A stretch of DNA of 64,000 nucleotides from Pseudooceanicola algae (GTDB taxonomy: Bacteria > Pseudomonadota > Alphaproteobacteria > Rhodobacterales > Rhodobacteraceae), in assembly GCF_003590145.2 (NCBI RefSeq), contig NZ_CP060436.1:3668047-3732046 (forward strand). Reading direction: 5' to 3'. Shown here piece by piece: positions 45,230 to 53,238 of this stretch. The notes below the pieces were generated by a model. That model saw nothing but the letters and a program-made list of their open reading frames with translations, was not told the DNA's origin and ran no database searches. Every line of letters starts with the position of its first letter. The first letter of the stretch is position 1. The position numbers and the translations under genes are program-made.

Positions 45230-46114
45230 ATGCCGCTGTCCGATGCCCTTGATGATGACGCCGGCAAGCCAGCAGCCCTGGGGGGTGGTGATGCGCTGGC
45301 CGGTGATGCGCTGGGCGCTGATCGCCCGACCTATGGCGTGCCCCCGGTCACGCGGGCGATCAAGGTGCTGCGTCACGTGGCCTCGGGGCATGGCTGCACC
45401 AATATTTCGGCGGCCTCCAAGGCGCTTGGCATCAACCGGACGACGCTGATCCGCCTGCTGCATACGCTGGCCGAGGAACGGATGATCGAATGGCAGGGCG
45501 AGGGGCGTGGATACAGGCTTGGCTACGGTCTGCTGGGTCTCGCGGCCGAGGCCCTGTCGTCGCGTGATCTGCTGCAGGTGGCGCGGCCGCATCTGGCCGA
45601 ACTGGCGCAGGACACCGGGCTGTCGGCGCATCTGGGCGTGCTGGACGGGCGCGAGGTGGTCTACATGATCCGCGAAGTCCCCCGGTCACAACTGGTCAGC
45701 AACGTGCGCGAAGGCACCCGCCTGCCGGCCCATGCGACGACCATGGGGCGGATGCTGCTGGCGCATCTGACGGCTCAGCAGCTTTTCGACCTTTATTCCG
45801 GCACGCCGATGCCGGAATATTCATCGGTCACCGCCACGACCCCCGGCGCGCTGTTCGATCAGCTTCAGGCCGATCGCGCCCGCGGCATCGTCTGGAGCGA
45901 CGGGAACTTTGAACCGATGATCGGCTCTTGCGCCTGCCCGGTGCTGGACCACGGCGCGCATGTGGTGGCCTCGATCAACCTGTCGGGACCCAACGAGGCC
46001 TTCATCCAGGGTGCCGAGGTCGCGCAGCGCATCGACCAGGCGATCCGCGACTGCGCCGAAGGAATTTCCGAGGCGCTCGGCTGGCGCGGCCCGCAGGGGG
46101 CGGACCGCACCTGA
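45230..46114 (+). CDS. IclR family transcriptional regulator of the catabolic cluster
   Basis: A 294-residue regulator whose ATG immediately follows the flavodoxin stop. A 40-residue low-complexity leader precedes the winged helix (VPPVTRAIKVLRHVASG, then INRTTLIRLLHTL), followed by the IclR effector domain (SAHLGVLDGREVVYMIREVP, RLPAHATTMGRMLLA). The winged helix is very close to that of the IclR protein at 57402-58175. As the last gene of the operon it probably senses the substrate or a pathway intermediate and controls the whole cluster. Confidence 0.92.
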   Translation: MPLSDALDDDAGKPAALGGGDALAGDALGADRPTYGVPPVTRAIKVLRHVASGHGCTNISAASKALGINRTTLIRLLHTLAEERMIEWQGEGRGYRLGYGLLGLAAEALSSRDLLQVARPHLAELAQDTGLSAHLGVLDGREVVYMIREVPRSQLVSNVREGTRLPAHATTMGRMLLAHLTAQQLFDLYSGTPMPEYSSVTATTPGALFDQLQADRARGIVWSDGNFEPMIGSCACPVLDHGAHVVASINLSGPNEAFIQGAEVAQRIDQAIRDCAEGISEALGWRGPQGADRT

Positions 46115-46122
46115 ATTCGCAA

Positions 46123-46141
46123 CCTGAACGCAGCGTTCAGG
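46123..46141. terminator. Perfect 9-bp hairpin in the convergent gap
   Basis: CCTGAACGC and its exact complement are separated by a single A. The element begins 8 bases after the IclR stop and includes the stop codon of the convergent ureohydrolase gene. There is no T tract, so it may be a weak or Rho-assisted bidirectional terminator, or an RNA end-stabilising hairpin. Confidence 0.5.
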
Positions 46142-47069
46142 GCAGGACGCAGAGCATCTCGTAAAGCAGGTTTGCCCCGATCAGCGCCGTGTTGCCCGAC
46201 ATGTCATAGGGCGGAGAGACCTCGACCAGGTCGCCGCCAACCAGGTTCAGACCCGCACATCCCCGCACGATTTCCAGCGCCTGCCAGGTGTTCAGCCCGC
46301 CTACCTCGACCGTGCCGGTGCCGGGGGCGAAGGCCGGGTCCAAGCTGTCGATGTCATAGGTCAGATAGACCGGGGCATCGCCGATCGTGGCGCGGATTTC
46401 ATCCATCAGCGGGGTCAGGCTTTTCCACCAGCATTCCTCGGCCTGGACGACGCGCCAGCCCTTGTCGCGCGCCCAGTCGTAGTCCTCGGGGGAATAGCCG
46501 GTGCCGCGCAGGCCGATCTGAAAGACCTTGTCGTTGATCAGGCAGCCGTCTTCCCAGGCGCGGCGGAAGGGGGTGCCGTGGGCCTCTTTTTCCCCGAACA
46601 TGTGTTCGGAGGTATCGGCATGGGCGTCCACATGGATCAGCGCCACCGGCCCGTGCTTTTCCTTCATCGCGCGCAGGATCGGCCAGGTCAGCGTGTGATC
46701 GCCACCCAGGGTCAGCGGGATGCAGTCATGGGCCAGGATGCCGCGATAATGCTCGGTGATGATGTCGACGGTCTTCTTCAGATCGAAGGTGTTGATCGCC
46801 ACATCGCCGATATCGGCCACCTGCAACCGGTCAAAGGGCGCCGCACCCGTGCCCATGTTGAAGGGTCGCAGCATGCGGCTTTCGTCGCGGATCTGACGCG
46901 GTCCCAGCCGGGTGCCGGACCGGTTGGAGGTACCGATATCCATCGGGATGCCGACGAAACAGGCATCCAGCCCTTCGGCCGTGTCCTGAGACGGCAGACG
47001 CATCATCGTTGCCGGTCCGCTGAAACGGGCCATGTCGTTGCCGCCGAGCGGTTGGTTGAAATCACTCAT
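46137..47069 (-). CDS. speB: Ureohydrolase: agmatinase/guanidinobutyrase family
   Basis: A 310-residue binuclear manganese hydrolase of the arginase superfamily. Metal-ligand motifs are LTLGGDHTLTWP, IHVDAHADTSEH and YDIDSLDPAFAPGTGT. Across its length, from QPLGGNDMARFSGPATMMRL to GGDLVEVSPPYDMSGNTALI, it resembles 4-guanidinobutyrase (GbuA) more than classic agmatinase, so 4-guanidinobutyrate to 4-aminobutyrate plus urea is my preferred reaction. The start ATG overlaps the stop of the tetR gene (ATGA). A divergent polyamine-type importer nearby may bring in the substrate. Confidence 0.88.
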   Translation of the reverse strand: MSDFNQPLGGNDMARFSGPATMMRLPSQDTAEGLDACFVGIPMDIGTSNRSGTRLGPRQIRDESRMLRPFNMGTGAAPFDRLQVADIGDVAINTFDLKKTVDIITEHYRGILAHDCIPLTLGGDHTLTWPILRAMKEKHGPVALIHVDAHADTSEHMFGEKEAHGTPFRRAWEDGCLINDKVFQIGLRGTGYSPEDYDWARDKGWRVVQAEECWWKSLTPLMDEIRATIGDAPVYLTYDIDSLDPAFAPGTGTVEVGGLNTWQALEIVRGCAGLNLVGGDLVEVSPPYDMSGNTALIGANLLYEMLCVLP

Positions 47070-47698
47070 TCTGCCAGTCTCCTGCTGATCATCTGCGTCA
47101 ATGGTTTCATCTGCGCCGCGACGCGGCTGCGCAAGGTCCCGAGGCTCATTGCCTCGTCCTTGACGAACTCCATGAAGGTCATGTTGAGGTTGTTGAATAT
47201 CAATTGACCAAGGGGGGCGGGGTCCCAGCCCGGTCCGACCTCTCCGCGCGCTTGCAGGGTGCCGATCAGCGCCGTGACCTGATCGCACAGCCGCCGGTCC
47301 ATCGCCCAGTAGCGCTGACCGTTCGGGGTGTCGGGGGCCTCGATCGCCAGGGCCATGGCCTTGCGCCACATGTCCTTGGACAGATATTCCAGCGAATGGT
47401 CGTAATAGCCGTAGATCAGCGCCAGCAGGGCGGGTTCGGCGCCATGAGGCGGATCGGCCAGCAGGGGTTCACCGAGGGCCAGGACCTCTTCGACCTCCAT
47501 CGCGACGGTGGCGATCAGGATGTCGCCCTTGGTCTTGTAGTAATTGTAGACCGTCCCGACCGAGACCTCGGCTTCCTCGGCCAGATCCTCGATTCGCACC
47601 TTGCGGTAGTCTTCGGCGCGGAAGGCCTGCACCGCCGCGCGCAGGATCCGCGTCTCGCGTGCCGCTTTCTGCCGCTCTCGTAATCCCTGCTGCGCCAT
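47066..47698 (-). CDS. TetR family transcriptional regulator
   Basis: A 210-residue regulator. The helix-turn-helix at about residues 18-60 reads VRIEDLAEEAEVSVGTVYNYY and is followed by a helical ligand domain. The chosen start is MAQQGLRERQ at 47698 (GCGAGG upstream); an ATG 4 codons earlier is possible. It is co-translated with the downstream ureohydrolase and divergent from the ABC importer operon, with a small palindrome between them, so it likely controls both. Confidence 0.88.
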   Translation of the reverse strand: MAQQGLRERQKAARETRILRAAVQAFRAEDYRKVRIEDLAEEAEVSVGTVYNYYKTKGDILIATVAMEVEEVLALGEPLLADPPHGAEPALLALIYGYYDHSLEYLSKDMWRKAMALAIEAPDTPNGQRYWAMDRRLCDQVTALIGTLQARGEVGPGWDPAPLGQLIFNNLNMTFMEFVKDEAMSLGTLRSRVAAQMKPLTQMISRRLAE

Positions 47699-47769
47699 GA
47701 AGCCTCGCATCCTGCCGATTTGCTGAAATTGACGTTGACTATAAAAATGAAGCCATTCAAGTTTTTTCC

Positions 47770-47783
47770 ATGACGGGCGTCAT
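47770..47783. promoter_or_regulatory. Candidate TetR operator palindrome
   Basis: ATGACG-GG-CGTCAT is a perfect palindrome in the 121-base divergent gap between tetR and the importer operon. It lies 37 bases before the importer start codon, a position where a bound repressor could block transcription. Confidence 0.4.
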
Positions 47784-47819
47784 CAAGCTGATCAAATGGC
47801 CCGCAACAGGGAGACGATG

Positions 47820-48875
47820 ATGAAGAAACATACGAAAGCCCTCCTGGCGGGCACGGCGCTTTGCGGCCTGGCAAGCGGCGCCATGGCGACCGAGGAACTG
47901 AATGCGCTGGTCTGGTGCGACCATACCGACCCGGCGCTGATCGAGCCCTTCGAGCAGGCCCATGACGTCAAGGTGAACCTGCGCGAATACGAAGGCACCG
48001 GTGCCGCGCTGGCCCTGCTGGATCAAAGCCGCCCCGGCGACTGGGACGTGCTGGTGATCGACGGGATCGACGTGGCGCGCACCGCCGAGGCCGGCATCCT
48101 TGCGCCGCTGCCCGACGATGCGCTGCCCGAGGACGATTTCTTTTCCCAGATCGTGCTGAAGGACAATAACGCTCCCGGTGGAACCACCTATGCCGTGACC
48201 GAGAAATTCGGCTACAACACGATTTCCTATAACGCCGACAAGGTCGATCCGGCGGATATGCAGGACCTCGCGACGGTCTGGTCGGACAAGTACGACGGCA
48301 AGATCTCGATCTACGATTACTATCTGCCGGTGATCGGTCTGGCGGCCATGGCCGACGGGATCGACACCGGCGCCATCACCGCCGAGGACCTGCCCGCGCT
48401 GGGCGAGACCCTGTCGACGATGCGCGGCCATGCGGCGTCGGTCGCGGGTGTCGTGGGGGCCCAGACCGCGCTGGCCACGGGCGAAGTCGATATCGTCATC
48501 GGCGGTGGCGAATGGCTGACGGCCGTGCTTGCCGCCGAACAGCCCGAGCTGACCTGGACGATCCCCAACCAGGGCGCGGTCCTGTGGACCCAGTCCATCG
48601 GTGTGCTGGCCGATAGCGAAAAGCCCGATCTGGCGCTGGAATTCGTCAAGTACATCGTCTCGCCCGAAGGGCAGGCGCGGCTGGCGACCTCGTCCTGCTT
48701 CTGGGGGATGCCCGCCAATGAACTGGCCGGCGATCACCTGACGCCGGAACAGAAGGACATCCTGCGCTGGGACGAGCAGGACAGCTACCTTGCCAAGGCA
48801 CAGCTTTACCCCGCGCCGGACGAGGGTCTCGATATCGAGATGCAGGATCTCTGGCTTGAAACGCTGTCGCAGTAA
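47820..48875 (+). CDS. ABC transporter substrate-binding protein (polyamine/opine PotD-like)
   Basis: A 351-residue periplasmic receptor beginning MKKHTKALLAGTALCGLASG (Sec signal, cleavage near AMATEEL). The mature protein starts LNALVWCDHTDPALIEPFEQ and contains WDVLVIDG and GYNTISYNADKV, the pattern of the spermidine/putrescine receptor group (extracellular solute-binding family 1). Start 47820 is preferred over the adjacent ATG at 47817 because GGAG lies 6 bases before it. Two permeases, an ATPase and a hydrolase follow in the operon. The ligand may be a guanidino compound or polyamine given the ureohydrolase. Confidence 0.9.
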   Translation: MKKHTKALLAGTALCGLASGAMATEELNALVWCDHTDPALIEPFEQAHDVKVNLREYEGTGAALALLDQSRPGDWDVLVIDGIDVARTAEAGILAPLPDDALPEDDFFSQIVLKDNNAPGGTTYAVTEKFGYNTISYNADKVDPADMQDLATVWSDKYDGKISIYDYYLPVIGLAAMADGIDTGAITAEDLPALGETLSTMRGHAASVAGVVGAQTALATGEVDIVIGGGEWLTAVLAAEQPELTWTIPNQGAVLWTQSIGVLADSEKPDLALEFVKYIVSPEGQARLATSSCFWGMPANELAGDHLTPEQKDILRWDEQDSYLAKAQLYPAPDEGLDIEMQDLWLETLSQ

Positions 48876-48907
48876 GTCGCGGCGCCTGATCCTGTGAGCA
48901 AACGCAA

Positions 48908-49759
48908 GTGACCGTATCACGCGATACCCTGCGGGGCTGGGGCTTTGCCGCCCCGGCCCTGCTCTGGACGCTGGCCTTCTTCGTGGTTCCCTTCGCGGTC
49001 ATGGCCGCGATGAGCCTTGCCACGCTGGAAGGCCGGACCCTGATCTGGGGTCTGCATTTCGACAATTACCGGGCCCTGGCTGAAAAGGCCTATTTGTGGC
49101 GTGCCGTGCTGGTCTCGGTCGAGATCACTTTGACGGTGACGTTGTTGTCGGTCTGCCTGGCCTATCCGCTGGCCTGGATCATCGCCTTCCGCGTGCCGCA
49201 GCGGTTCCAGCGGCTGGCGCTGTTGCTGGCGATCCTGCCGTTCTGGACGTCCTACGTGGTCCGCTCCTACGCCTGGTTGCTGGTGCTGGCGCGTGAAGGG
49301 GTGGTGAACAAGGCGCTGCTGACGCTCGGTCTGATCGCCGAGCCGATCACCCTGGCCAATACCCGTTTCGCGACCGTCACGGGCTTCGTGCATTTCTTCA
49401 CCATGCTGCTGACGCTGACGATCTTTGCCAACCTGATCCAGCTGTCGCCGAACTACCGCCGCGCGGCGATGGATCTTGGCGCGAGCGCCTTCCAGACCTT
49501 CCGCCACGTGGTCCTGCCGCTGACCCTGCCGGGTATCGTGACAGGCGCCTTCCTGACCTTCGTGCTGTGCATCGGCGACTACATCACCCCGCAGATCCTG
49601 GGCGGCAATACCGAGCTGACCGTGCCGCAGGTCATCATGGTGCAGCTTGGACGGCGGGCCGATTTCCCGCTGGCCGCAGCGCTGGCCATCGTGCTGATGG
49701 GGATCGTGACGCTGGCCTACCTTGCCTGCGCCCGCTGGCTGAGACTGGACCGGATATGA
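48908..49759 (+). CDS. ABC transporter permease (PotB-like)
   Basis: A 283-residue membrane protein with six hydrophobic helices, beginning RGWGFAAPALLWTLAFFVVP. The ATPase-docking loop is AAMDLGASAFQTFRHVVLPLTLPG (EAA motif). It is the first permease of a polyamine/opine-type importer. Its stop overlaps the second permease start as ATGA, giving strict co-expression. Confidence 0.92.
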   Translation: MTVSRDTLRGWGFAAPALLWTLAFFVVPFAVMAAMSLATLEGRTLIWGLHFDNYRALAEKAYLWRAVLVSVEITLTVTLLSVCLAYPLAWIIAFRVPQRFQRLALLLAILPFWTSYVVRSYAWLLVLAREGVVNKALLTLGLIAEPITLANTRFATVTGFVHFFTMLLTLTIFANLIQLSPNYRRAAMDLGASAFQTFRHVVLPLTLPGIVTGAFLTFVLCIGDYITPQILGGNTELTVPQVIMVQLGRRADFPLAAALAIVLMGIVTLAYLACARWLRLDRI

Positions 49760-50526
49760 TGCGTCTGCTTCCCTGGGTCTTCCTTTGCGCGATGGCCGTG
49801 TTCATCTACCTGCCGGTGGGGGCGCTGGTGCTGTTCTCCTTCCAGGGGGGCGCGCTGCCGGTGCCGCCCTTCAACGGGCCCTCGCTGCAATGGTACGCCG
49901 AGATCCTGGGCGACGGTGACCTGATGCAATCCCTGCTGAACTCCCTGATGGTGGGGGCGGTGTCCTCGGCGCTGGCGGTGTGCCTCGGCTTCACCGCCGC
50001 CTACGGGCTGGCGCGCCATGCGCTGCCGGGCACCACGCTGATGCGCGGGCTGCTGATCGCGCCGCTTTGCGTCAGCTACCTGATCATCGGGCTGGGCCTG
50101 CTGATCGTGGTGCAGCGGCTTGGCCTCGGCCTGTCGCTGGCCACCGCCGGGATCGGCCACGTGGTCATCAACCTGCCGATCTGCTTCTCGATCATCTACG
50201 CCTCGATGGGTGCGCAACAGCAGTCGGCCGAACGCGCCGCCCGCGACCTTGGCGCGAACGAGGCGCAGGTCGTGCTGCTGATCACCGTTCCTATGCTGCT
50301 GCCCGCCATTGCGGCGGCCTTCTTCCTGTCCTTCACCCTGTCGTGGGACGAATTCATCATTTCCTTCCTGCTGACCCGCTTCGACGTCACCCTGCCGGTC
50401 GAGATCTGGTCGATGCTGCGCTCCGGCCTGTCGCCGGAACTGAATGCCATCGGTAGCCTGGTCTTCCTGGTCTCGGTCACGCTGGTGCTGGCGCTGGAGC
50501 TTCTGCTTTTCCGGAGACGCGCATGA
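49756..50526 (+). CDS. ABC transporter permease (PotC-like)
   Basis: A 256-residue membrane protein with six helices, starting MMRLLPWVFLCAMAVFIYLP. The EAA loop is AARDLGANEAQVVLLITVPM, and SWDEFIISFL near the end is the classic PotC-type signature. It overlaps both neighbours by ATGA. The second ATG at 49759 is an equally plausible start. Confidence 0.92.
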   Translation: MMRLLPWVFLCAMAVFIYLPVGALVLFSFQGGALPVPPFNGPSLQWYAEILGDGDLMQSLLNSLMVGAVSSALAVCLGFTAAYGLARHALPGTTLMRGLLIAPLCVSYLIIGLGLLIVVQRLGLGLSLATAGIGHVVINLPICFSIIYASMGAQQQSAERAARDLGANEAQVVLLITVPMLLPAIAAAFFLSFTLSWDEFIISFLLTRFDVTLPVEIWSMLRSGLSPELNAIGSLVFLVSVTLVLALELLLFRRRA

Positions 50527-51551
50527 CCGCCCCCGTCACATTATCGCGCCTGAACCATCGCTTCGGCAACTACCACGCCCTGCGCGACATCGACCTGCGC
50601 ATCGAGGCGGGCGAATACGTGACCCTGCTGGGTCCGTCGGGCTGCGGCAAGACCACGCTGCTGTCGGTGCTGGGCGGGTTCATCCAGCCGGACGAGGGCC
50701 GCGTGCTGATCGGAGACACGGACATGGCGCGGGTGCAGCCCTCCAGGCGCCCCACCACCACGGTCTTTCAGGACTATGCCCTGTTCCCGCACATGAGCCT
50801 GCGCGACAACGTCGGCTTCGGGCTGCGCATGGCGGGGCAGGGGCGGCGCGCGCGCCATGCCCGCGCCGAGGAAATGCTGGACCTCGTCGGCCTTGCCGAT
50901 GCCGCCGGCAAACGTCCGCACGCCCTGTCCGGCGGCCAGCGCCAGCGCGTCGCCCTGGCCCGGGCGCTGGCGGTCGATCCCGAGGTGCTGCTGCTGGACG
51001 AGCCGCTTGGCGCGCTCGACCTCAAGTTACGGCGCTCCATGCAGGACGAGCTGAAGCAGATCCAGCGCCGCATCGGCACCACCTTCGTCCATGTCACCCA
51101 CGATCAGGAAGAAGCCATGGCCATTGCCGACCGTATCGTCGTGATGCACCAGGGCCGGATAGAGGACGAAGGCGCGCCGCAGCGCATCTATCGCCAGCCG
51201 AAGTCCCTGTTCGCCGCCAGTTTCATGGGCGAGATGAACCGGATCGCGGTTACCGGCACCGGCTTCGGAGTGACGACCCCCTTCGGCCCGCTGGAAATCG
51301 AGGCACCGCAGGGCGACCTGACCCTTTGCCTGCGTCCCGAGGCCATCGGGGCAGGGGGCGATTTCGCCCTTGGCACCGCAACGGTACGCGATGCGGCATT
51401 CTTCGGCACCCATTGCCGGGCCCACCTGGTGCCCGATGCCGCGCCGGATCTGGTGCTGGTGGCCCACCTGCCGCCCGCCGAGCTTCCGGCGCCGGGGGCG
51501 AAACTGTCGCTTGCCGTCGACCGCGCCGATCTGACAGTCTTTCCGGCATGA
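50523..51551 (+). CDS. ABC transporter ATP-binding protein (PotA-like)
   Basis: A 342-residue importer ATPase. Walker A is GPSGCGKTT, the Q-loop VFQDYALFPH, signature LSGGQRQR, Walker B LLLDEPLGALD and the switch histidine VTHDQEEAM. The C-terminal 100 residues form a TOBE/OB regulatory domain (LCLRPEAI) as in PotA and MalK. The start and stop both overlap neighbours by ATGA. Confidence 0.93.
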   Translation: MTAPVTLSRLNHRFGNYHALRDIDLRIEAGEYVTLLGPSGCGKTTLLSVLGGFIQPDEGRVLIGDTDMARVQPSRRPTTTVFQDYALFPHMSLRDNVGFGLRMAGQGRRARHARAEEMLDLVGLADAAGKRPHALSGGQRQRVALARALAVDPEVLLLDEPLGALDLKLRRSMQDELKQIQRRIGTTFVHVTHDQEEAMAIADRIVVMHQGRIEDEGAPQRIYRQPKSLFAASFMGEMNRIAVTGTGFGVTTPFGPLEIEAPQGDLTLCLRPEAIGAGGDFALGTATVRDAAFFGTHCRAHLVPDAAPDLVLVAHLPPAELPAPGAKLSLAVDRADLTVFPA

Positions 51552-52294
51552 GCCAGCCCATCACCCCGCCGCGCGCCCGTCCAGAAGATTGGTATCGTCT
51601 CGACCGCAAGGCCGATGGCGTCACGTTGATTTCCGAACCGCACATAAAGGAATTCTACCGCTGCAATTGCTGGCATGTGCGGGGCCGGGACGGCGATATG
51701 CTGATCGACAGCGGCATGGGCGTCCTGCCGCTGCGCGACTGGGTGCCGCTGGTCACCGAACGTCCCCTGACGGCGGTGGCAAGCCATACGCATTTCGACC
51801 ATATCGGCTGTCACCATGAATTTCTCGACCGCTGCGTCCATGTGGCGGAGGCCGCGATCCTGGCCGATCCGGCCAACGCGCTGACGCTGGCGGATCCCTA
51901 TGTCAGCGACGACATCTTTGACGCCCTGCCGCCAGCGCCCTATTCCTCGGCCACCTATCAGGTGAAATCCGCCCCCGCGACCCGGCTGCTGGAGGACGGC
52001 GATGTGATCGACCTTGGCGACCGCGCCTTCGAGGTCATCCATACCCCCGGCCATTCCCCCGGCGGCATCGCCCTGTGGGAAGCGGCAAGCGAGACGCTGT
52101 TTTCCGGCGACATCGTCTATGACGGCCCGCTGATCGAGGACACCTTTCACGCCGATGCGGCCGATTACCTGTCCTCCATGAAGCGCCTGCTGGACCTGCC
52201 TGTACGCATCGTCCACGGCGGCCATTTTCCCAGCTACGACGGGGACCGCCACCGTGCGATCATCCGCGCCTGGCTTGACGCGAAAGACCAATGA
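51548..52294 (+). CDS. Metallo-beta-lactamase fold hydrolase encoded in the importer operon
   Basis: A 248-residue MBL-fold protein. The zinc/iron ligands lie in SHTHFDHIG (HxHxDH), HTPGHSPGG, SGDIVYDG and VHGGHFPS. It overlaps the ATPase gene by ATGA, so it is part of the importer operon. MBL hydrolases act on lactones, thioesters or phosphodiesters; a role in processing the imported compound is inference. No lipoprotein or export signal is visible, so it is cytosolic. Confidence 0.88.
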   Translation: MSQPITPPRARPEDWYRLDRKADGVTLISEPHIKEFYRCNCWHVRGRDGDMLIDSGMGVLPLRDWVPLVTERPLTAVASHTHFDHIGCHHEFLDRCVHVAEAAILADPANALTLADPYVSDDIFDALPPAPYSSATYQVKSAPATRLLEDGDVIDLGDRAFEVIHTPGHSPGGIALWEAASETLFSGDIVYDGPLIEDTFHADAADYLSSMKRLLDLPVRIVHGGHFPSYDGDRHRAIIRAWLDAKDQ

Positions 52295-52733
52295 TCTCCC
52301 AGTAGAGACCTGTTTCCATATCGACGTTGCCTGAGCGGCCCCGCAAGGTACCCCCCGCCAGTCCGGCTTGAAGAAGCATTGAAACCGGCATCGAAATCCC
52401 GGGCAGGCCTTGCGGCAGCTACGTCGCGCTGCGCGCCCGACACCTTCAGGTCATGCGCCTGACTGCCGTCTGGTGGTCTGCAGGGCAACGGATCGCCGAA
52501 TTGCAGCTCTGACCGCGTAGGTTGGCATGGCGCTCCGGTGGCGAACGTGTTCCCAGGATACTGCCTTCCGGGCCTGAGAAAGGACCGCCCCATCAAACCA
52601 TGGGATCAAACAGCCAGGGGGCTCTGGCTGGGCAAGGGTGGACTTTCGGTCATTCACCACGGGCGTTTGGGGCAAAGTCTTAATCTTCTCACCTTAGCAA
52701 GATAGTCAGTGAGAGGTTTCGCAGGGTCGCGGC
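52295..52733. other. 439-base intergenic region without a recognised gene
   Basis: I see no supportable gene, RNA or clear terminator here. A minus-strand frame at 52451-52675 has protein-like composition but no family features or ribosome-binding site, and could be a fragment of a lost gene. The promoter of the response regulator should lie in the last 100 bases, near the AT-richer stretch at 52676-52710. Confidence 0.4.
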
Positions 52734-53156
52734 ATGGCGCGCATTTTGGTGATGGAAGACGACGAGGATCAGGCAGACTGCCTGGCCGAATGCCTGGTGC
52801 GCATGGGGCACAAGGTCGACATTGCCCTGACATCTGACAAGGCCATCGGCGCGGTCGATACCGGGGCATTCGACCTTGTCGTGGCGGATATCTTCATCCG
52901 CGAGCGCGATGTCATGGTCGGGAATGGCGGTCTGCGGCTGATCCGGCACATACGCGAAGGCGGGCGGGGTGCACCGGCCACCTGTCGGGATGTTCCGGTG
53001 ATCGCGATGTCCGGCGTTCTGGGCGGTCCGACCGATGGGCATTTCCTGGCATTGGCCGGCCAGGCCGGTGCCGATCTGGAATTGCAGAAACCCATTTTGC
53101 CGGCGCGGCTGTCCGAAGCCATCGAAAGCCTGCTGTTGCCCCGCGAAACGACCTGA
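52734..53156 (+). CDS. Single-domain response regulator (receiver only)
   Basis: A 140-residue CheY-like receiver with acidic pocket M-E-D-D (residues 7-10), phospho-acceptor D52 in VVADIFIRERD, T/S in VIAMSGV and K in LQKPILP. The loop after D52 is longer than usual (VMVGNGGL). There is no output domain. It converges on a hybrid histidine kinase encoded just downstream on the other strand, the obvious candidate partner, through phosphorelay or by competing for phosphate. Confidence 0.88.
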   Translation: MARILVMEDDEDQADCLAECLVRMGHKVDIALTSDKAIGAVDTGAFDLVVADIFIRERDVMVGNGGLRLIRHIREGGRGAPATCRDVPVIAMSGVLGGPTDGHFLALAGQAGADLELQKPILPARLSEAIESLLLPRETT

Positions 53157-53175
53157 GGGGCCGGGATTGCGGGCT

Positions 53176-53194
53176 GGCGCCAGCAGGCGCCTTT
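53176..53194 (+). terminator. Possible weak terminator
   Basis: GGCGCC-AGCA-GGCGCC followed by three T lies 20 bases after the response-regulator stop. The stem is only 6 bp and the T tract is short, so the call is tentative. Confidence 0.4.
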
Positions 53195-53238
53195 CTGGCG
53201 TCGCATGTTTCGGTCCCGGTCGTCAGGGGCCGCGACGA

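Noticed and set aside
52451..52675. Minus-strand 74-codon frame between the MBL hydrolase and response regulator
   Set aside because: Composition is weakly protein-like, but there is no start context or family similarity. I cannot distinguish a decayed gene from chance.
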